NCBI GenBank assembly: GCA_028551475.1 | Contig: CM052354.1 | Span: 16,949,258 to 17,013,257, forward strand | Direction: 5' to 3' | Source: Casuarina equisetifolia | Lineage: Eukaryota; Streptophyta; Magnoliopsida; Fagales; Casuarinaceae | DNA length: 64,000 nt | Shown: positions 59,441-64,000 of the stretch, piece by piece | Numbering within the stretch: the first letter of the stretch is position 1 | Layout of the letters: each line of letters starts with the position of its first letter | Made by a program: the position numbers and the translations under genes | The notes under the pieces: generated by a model | Databases searched by the model: none | Told to the model about the DNA's origin: nothing | What the model saw: only the letters and a program-made list of their open reading frames with translations

Positions 59441-59526
59441 TCAAGAATTCCGCAGTTTTCCTCCTCTGTTCTCTTTCTCGGAATCCCTACGCTGTTCAGG
59501 CTGTGCGATTTCATCTCTTCCTCATA

Positions 59527-60405
59527 ATGTTTATCAATAAGAAACGAACGTTTGAAGGAGACTTCAAGCACCACAGAATAGCCCCTGACGAAAAAGAGAT
59601 GATTGTTAACAAGAAGCGAAGTTTTGAAGGAGAGTTCAAGTACTACAGAGCAGCCCCGTACGAGAAACTGGAGATGGTTTGCGGTGCCGTCTCCGTGCCC
59701 GAATTAAACGCCCTAAAACCTGACGCTCACTTCCTTTGTCCAGAGAAGCAACCAATCGGCGTGGCCGACGGTGGCAGTGCCTGGCCTAGAAAGGGTGTTG
59801 TAACGGGCGAGTATGCGCAAGAGCTTATGAATAATTCTTTCGTCGCCGCTAATCGACTCCCTGCTAGACTTGCGGATCCAGCCAGAATTCTGAAGGAGGC
59901 TTTTATGCGAACTCAGGCCAATGGATCATCTACTGCTTGCATTGTGATGCTTAAGGGTAACATTTTGCACTCGATCAATGTGGGAAACAGTGGATTCATG
60001 ATTTTCAGGGCCAACAGGCTTGTGTATAAATCCCCAACACAGCAACATTATTTTAGTGTTCCATATCAGCTAGGAAAGAGCGAGTCAAGTGATGGACTGA
60101 GTTCAGCTAAAGAGTTAAGATTTGTGGTTCTCCCAGGAGACATTATAGTTCTTGGCACTGATGGACTTTTGGATAATGTATATCCAAAAGAAATTGAGAA
60201 TCTTCTGGACGAAGAAACATCAGATGGTGTAGACTCACAGGAGTTGGCTGCAAGAATTGCATTGGACTTGGCACTGACCAACTCACTGGAGCACGAGCTT
60301 TATACCCCATTTGCAAGAGCAGCTTATGCAGAGGGGGAGGAGCACAATGGGGGAAAGATAGATGATATTACAGTTGTAGTTTCACACATTGCAGCACAAA
60401 ATTAG
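59527..60405 (+). CDS. PP2C-family protein phosphatase, single exon
   Basis: A Mg/Mn-dependent Ser/Thr phosphatase, 292 aa, of the plant PP2C group related to SpoIIE-like, plastid or nuclear PP2Cs (PP2C 55/80 type). The ATG at 59527 is chosen because upstream frame is repeat sequence. Residues 3-25 and 27-50 are a tandem duplication of a NKKR-x-FEG-x-FK unit found only before the catalytic domain. Motifs: PDAHFL (first metal Asp region), GVADGG (residues 78-83, the DG metal pair), GSSTACIVML, VGNSGF (where GDSGF is usual), VLGTDGLLDNVY and GGKIDDITVVVSH with the terminal metal aspartates. The core appears complete. The lack of introns could mean a retrocopy. It has no visible transit peptide. 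It is divergently arranged with the P450. Confidence 0.88.
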   Translation: MFINKKRTFEGDFKHHRIAPDEKEMIVNKKRSFEGEFKYYRAAPYEKLEMVCGAVSVPELNALKPDAHFLCPEKQPIGVADGGSAWPRKGVVTGEYAQELMNNSFVAANRLPARLADPARILKEAFMRTQANGSSTACIVMLKGNILHSINVGNSGFMIFRANRLVYKSPTQQHYFSVPYQLGKSESSDGLSSAKELRFVVLPGDIIVLGTDGLLDNVYPKEIENLLDEETSDGVDSQELAARIALDLALTNSLEHELYTPFARAAYAEGEEHNGGKIDDITVVVSHIAAQN

Positions 60406-60660
60406 TGCCTTTTGCTTTCTTTTGCTTCCTTATGTAAATAACATTTATAAAATTAGAACTTTTTGCTCTTTCTCTTTGTTCCCCATTTTTTCTCTTCTTC
60501 TTTGGCTACATTATAGGTTGTTAGCTAAGTAGTTTTGTGTCGCTGTGGAATTTTGTGCTTTAGACCCCAATGCACTTGATCAAGAAGCAACTATACTGTG
60601 CAATTCAGCTCTTTATTTCTTTGATCTTTAAACTATTTTGAAATGTTTATGGTTAGATTT
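60406..60660 (+). other. 3' untranslated region of PP2C
   Basis: Follows the TAG at 60403-60405. Parts of it recur at 36250-36449, 38210-38390 and 46950-47000, which is how the relics there were recognised. Confidence 0.6.
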
Positions 60661-60693
60661 TCTTCTAGATTGGAGGAAAAAAAGAGTGGGACC

Positions 60694-61130
60694 ATTGACG
60701 AATAACTCAGAGAAAAAGAAACTTATGATTAATTTAGAGAACTTGAAAAAGAAAGTCGTAGTAGTGACCCCTTCTAAGCAATCAATCTCACATACACCAA
60801 AAGGCAACCCTTACCTTTTGGCCTGCATAGCTGAATACTGCCATCAATGCGGGGAGTATGTAAGTGCTTTGAACTTACTTCTGCGTAAGTTTGCAACTGT
60901 TTTTGTTATACATAATGATGTATTCCTAACACGTCTTTGTTTGGCCTGACATTTAGGTTTACAGATTGCTTGGAAAAGATCCTTTCCATCCGAAAAGTAC
61001 CTTGGAGCATTAAGTAGCTGCTAATGGACCTTGGACAATCGAATGATCTTTATTTTACGGCATGCAACTTAGTGAAGGACTATCCTCTTGGTGTTTGTCT
61101 CGAGGGAATAGTCTCTTCTGGGCAAGATAT
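60694..61130 (+). pseudogene. APC6/CDC16-like relic (anaphase-promoting complex TPR subunit)
   Basis: APC6 (CDC16) is a TPR scaffold subunit of the anaphase-promoting complex. Two blocks match its middle TPR region in order. 60785-60880 gives LLACIAEYCHQCGEY, ending at a GT. 60964-61075 begins after a TTTACAG acceptor and gives GKDPFHPKSTLEH and, after a stop and frameshifts, SNDLYFTACNLVKDYP. The first block ends in unrelated residues, and the second breaks up after SSW-like residues near 61085, with GTAAGT at 61130. All other exons are missing. Identity rests on these three short motifs. Confidence 0.65.
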
Positions 61131-61139
61131 GTAAGTAGA

Positions 61140-63052
61140 CGTTGCTGTGGACTTCATTCCATGTGTATCATTGTTTGTTTAAGGAAATTATATTTACTCA
61201 AAAAATTATTCTTTTCAGGCAAATTGAGCTCAGTTCTGTTTTTTAAGCTGCTTTGTCTGACTTCTTTTGGCTATCATGTTTGTATCCTTGGATGTGTATG
61301 GGTAAGATTTTAGCAAGGCGTTGGAGACACCTACATGCTTGAATTGAAAATGTTTCAATGGGTGAGAACCACATTGAATTTGAGGCCTCTCTGGTGAAAA
61401 TCATCTTCAAATTTCTCATTTCCCTTTGTTGTTTTGGGCCTTCCATTTTTGGTTTGTTTGGAAGATAGGCTGATGATAGATTACGGGCAAAGTGTTCTTC
61501 TCCTAATTATGAAAGGGAGAAAATTAGCTAAAGCCAATAGTCAGCCTTTGGAGCATCACCTTATGAAACAAATGTTGCAATTAGATAGAGGATTACCCTA
61601 ATTTTTTAGAAAATGAAAATATTTTTTTAAATACCATGACTATTAGCTAGTGTAGCAATAAAAGCATCAAAACATGATTTTTTTTTTCCCTAATAGTTAT
61701 CAATTCAGGGAAATTCATTCACTTGTATGTTTTATTACTGTTGTTGAAGGGGTTGATTGGACTTCAGGAGCCCAAATCATTGTCATGCACCTAAATGTGT
61801 ATTTTACCTTGTACGCAAGCTTGCTCTACCTATGAACCCAAAAAATTCTATGTCTGAATGATTGCTTATCATGAGCCAACAGTTTCTTTTGAATGTTCCA
61901 TGTTAATTTTTAATGTCTTGATGCATCGCAAAAAAGTTGTTGCCATCAATCTGTTTGAAGTCTGATCATTAAAATTTGTTATGCCTTCAAAGGTTTTGTG
62001 AGTTTCCTTGATATTAGATGAACCCCTTATAAACGTTATGAATTTTCGAACTGCCAAACTCATAGAAAAGTACATTCAAGAAGGCCACGTTTTGGTTGCA
62101 ATCAGAACCAAGCAATGGTAAGGCATCAGGCTTATTTCTTGGGTTTTTGGGTTTTGGTGGTGGTGGTGGGGGTTTTGGGGGTTGGGGTGTTGGTTGGGTT
62201 TGCGGTGGCTTGAGTCATATACCATCCGCATTAGGCTGTTGGTGATTTATGATATGCTTGATACGAAGACTTGCATTTCAAGGATCCTTTGAGAACGCAG
62301 CATTAACCTGGCTTTCTGTAACATGTATTCAACTCTGAATTCCAAGATATGGATTGAATCTGCAGATGTGTATCAATTATTGACATTACGCTGATATATA
62401 CTTAGCCCCACATCTTTTGTATATTAAGTCAATTTTGGGGCTATATTATAGAGAGCCTTAATACGACTAGTTCTAGCTGTTTGGGTGTATTGTGCATATG
62501 TGGTTGGTAATCCTTGGTTCATGATAACCATTGAAAGTCTAATTGTAGGTTATTTTACAGAGATTAAGTAGTAGAAGAATGTGAAGTGTAGAAGAACATT
62601 TTCTCTCTGGTGTATGTGTTCATGTGCTATTTATGTGATTATCATTGTAATTTGGAGAGCACTTATATATTTGTACTATGTGAGGTTATTTTGATGAACA
62701 CTATTCCATTGTGAGGAAATCCCTAGTTCTGGAGCTATCATTATCATGCTCTTTTGTTTCTTATTCTAATTTTCTTCCTCTTCCTTATATACACTTCGAA
62801 TTCGTGTAAACATAAACTAGATCCTAGAAAGCACTTTAAACCAAGAAAGCACTATTTTATGGCCGCTTACATAAAATAGTGCCTCTTCATATGTGAAGTC
62901 AGTGAGATCAAATAGTCCAGTTCTTTTATTGAATCATGAAGGGTCTCTCATCTATGGCTATCATGGTTTGTTTTCGTTGAATTGAGGTTCTAAAGGCAGG
63001 CCACTTCTGGCTTCATTGGTATTTTTTTGGTGATTCTTTTTTTTGTTTTTAG
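61140..63052. other. Non-coding region downstream of the APC6 relic
   Basis: No exon was recognised. A G/T-rich stretch at 62141-62202 is listed separately. Some of this could be intron sequence of a gene continuing past the window. Confidence 0.4.
62141..62202 (+). repeat. G-rich tract with quadruplex potential
   Basis: At least seven runs of three to five G separated by short T-rich gaps, from GGGTTTTTGG to GGTTGGGTTTG. This satisfies a simple four-run G-quadruplex pattern on the plus strand. Confidence 0.75.
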
Positions 63053-63210
63053 GGGAAAAAAAGGAAGAGTTCAGTGGCAGCAATGTGATCTTCAGCAGCT
63101 ACACATGGTAGTTCTCATTAGACAGAGAAATGACAGGTGGTTTGGGGTGTTGTTGGCAAATGGCAAGTCACACGGTCCAAACGAGAATGTGGATAGCACC
63201 GAGCAAAATG
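63053..63210 (+). other. Possible internal exon of unknown gene
   Basis: A 158-nt stretch preceded by a strong pyrimidine tract and AG (TTTTTTTTGTTTTTAG) and followed by GTAAGT. It stays open in a frame reading RVQWQQCDLQQLHMVVL then WFGVLLANGKSH. I do not recognise the family, and no neighbouring exon is evident, so this is only a candidate. Confidence 0.3.
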
Positions 63211-64000
63211 GTAAGTTGCTTAATTATTTGAGCCATAATTATGGGTGTAACCTCTAAACAACAGGTCGCTTAGCGACAGGATTAAGAAGAAGCGAAGATT
63301 CTGCTTGCTTCTCGAGTCTGATCTTTTGGTATTTGGATTCTTGTTTTGTGCCTGAGTGTTGTGTATTAGACCTATTTGATTGGATATCCAAATACCAAAG
63401 ATATGAAAAATGTGCTAGATTTCATAATATTACTTGAAGAAGATATAGAGTCAGGTGACTCACATAGTGAAAATCATACTCTTCAGATTGGGAAGTTGGA
63501 TAGACTTAATTACCTTGCTTGATTATCGTCGGCCACCTTACAAGTTAAGACTAAAGAAGGGATGGGATACTTAAAGGGTATAGTACACAACGCATATTAG
63601 ATGATTCTACTTGTGATTAGTGCAGAGCAGAAAATTCCACAATCATGTCTTGGCTGTTACTCTCAATGCCATTAGACATTAGTTGGGATGATTATTTCTT
63701 TACAAGCAAAGGACACCTGTGGTAAAGTGGCGCAAAAGTATCCTAAAATGGGAGTATGACATGTATTTGTAAATTGAATTGCCAATCCGTAAGACCACCT
63801 ACGGCGAGTGGAGTGGGGTCACCTATTTTCATAAATTTCATGGTTTGTGGTGGAAATAACTTTACCAGAGTGTTTAGCTAAAGATTATTGCGGTTGCAAT
63901 CAAGTTTTGAGGACGATAGAAGAGTGACATATTCCTAGTTCTTGGCTGATTTAAACTTTTAGTATGATCCAGTTTGTCCTTAGATTCTAGGCCTATTATT
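63211..64000. other. Right edge of the window, nothing recognised
   Basis: AT-rich sequence without an exon, repeat or transposon domain that I can support. One short inverted match is visible: TTGGTATTTGGATT at about 63327 against ATCCAAATACCAA at about 63387. Confidence 0.4.

Overview
This is plant nuclear DNA, most likely from a woody eudicot. The evidence is split genes with GT-AG introns, a laccase, a CYP72A-type cytochrome P450, ALG2 and APC6/CDC16 relics, a plant PP2C phosphatase, and a dense load of LINE, Ty1/copia and Ty3/gypsy (chromovirus) retrotransposons in AT-rich sequence. Grapevine (Vitis) is my guess for the genus, but nothing here proves it.

Layout from left to right. 1-4.07 kb is a decayed plant L1-type LINE. 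4.2-5.35 kb is a broken copia-type gag on the minus strand. 5.8-6.5 kb holds an LTR/PBS-like remnant. 8.2-12.4 kb is a seven-exon laccase gene on the minus strand with a TATA box, followed at 15.9-16.7 kb by a decayed tandem laccase copy. 19.16-19.65 kb is a solo LTR with a perfect 5-bp target-site duplication. 20.5-24.9 kb is a broken Ty3 element. 26.1-36.2 kb is a three-level nest: a copia element whose integrase gene is split by a chromodomain Ty3 element, whose own integrase is split by a 1.36-kb solo LTR. 40.1-45.6 kb is a younger chromodomain Ty3 element on the minus strand, inserted in one arm of a ~277-bp near-perfect palindrome. 45.85-46.85 kb is a fourth Ty3 integrase fragment, abutting a 3' fragment of a PP2C gene. 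48.0-49.45 kb is a decayed ALG2 mannosyltransferase. 52.1-53.2 kb is a ~540-bp tandem duplication.

The right part has the best gene density. A five-exon CYP72A-type P450 (53.99-58.08 kb, minus) diverges from a single-exon PP2C phosphatase (59.53-60.41 kb, plus) whose 5' region is a 26-bp minisatellite. Just downstream of PP2C are relics of APC6/CDC16. Copies of the PP2C 3' untranslated region recur at 36.3, 38.2 and 46.9 kb.

The laccase and P450 are recognisable end to end, but each carries single-base lesions: frameshifts in both, plus a misplaced donor in the laccase and a lost acceptor in the P450. They are either recent pseudogenes or affected by assembly errors at short homopolymers. 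The PP2C is the only host gene here with an unbroken reading frame. I found no convincing tRNA, rRNA, CRISPR or prokaryotic-type operon. The most unusual structures are the disrupted palindrome, the minisatellite-headed PP2C with its dispersed 3' fragments, and the precisely dated nest of insertions.
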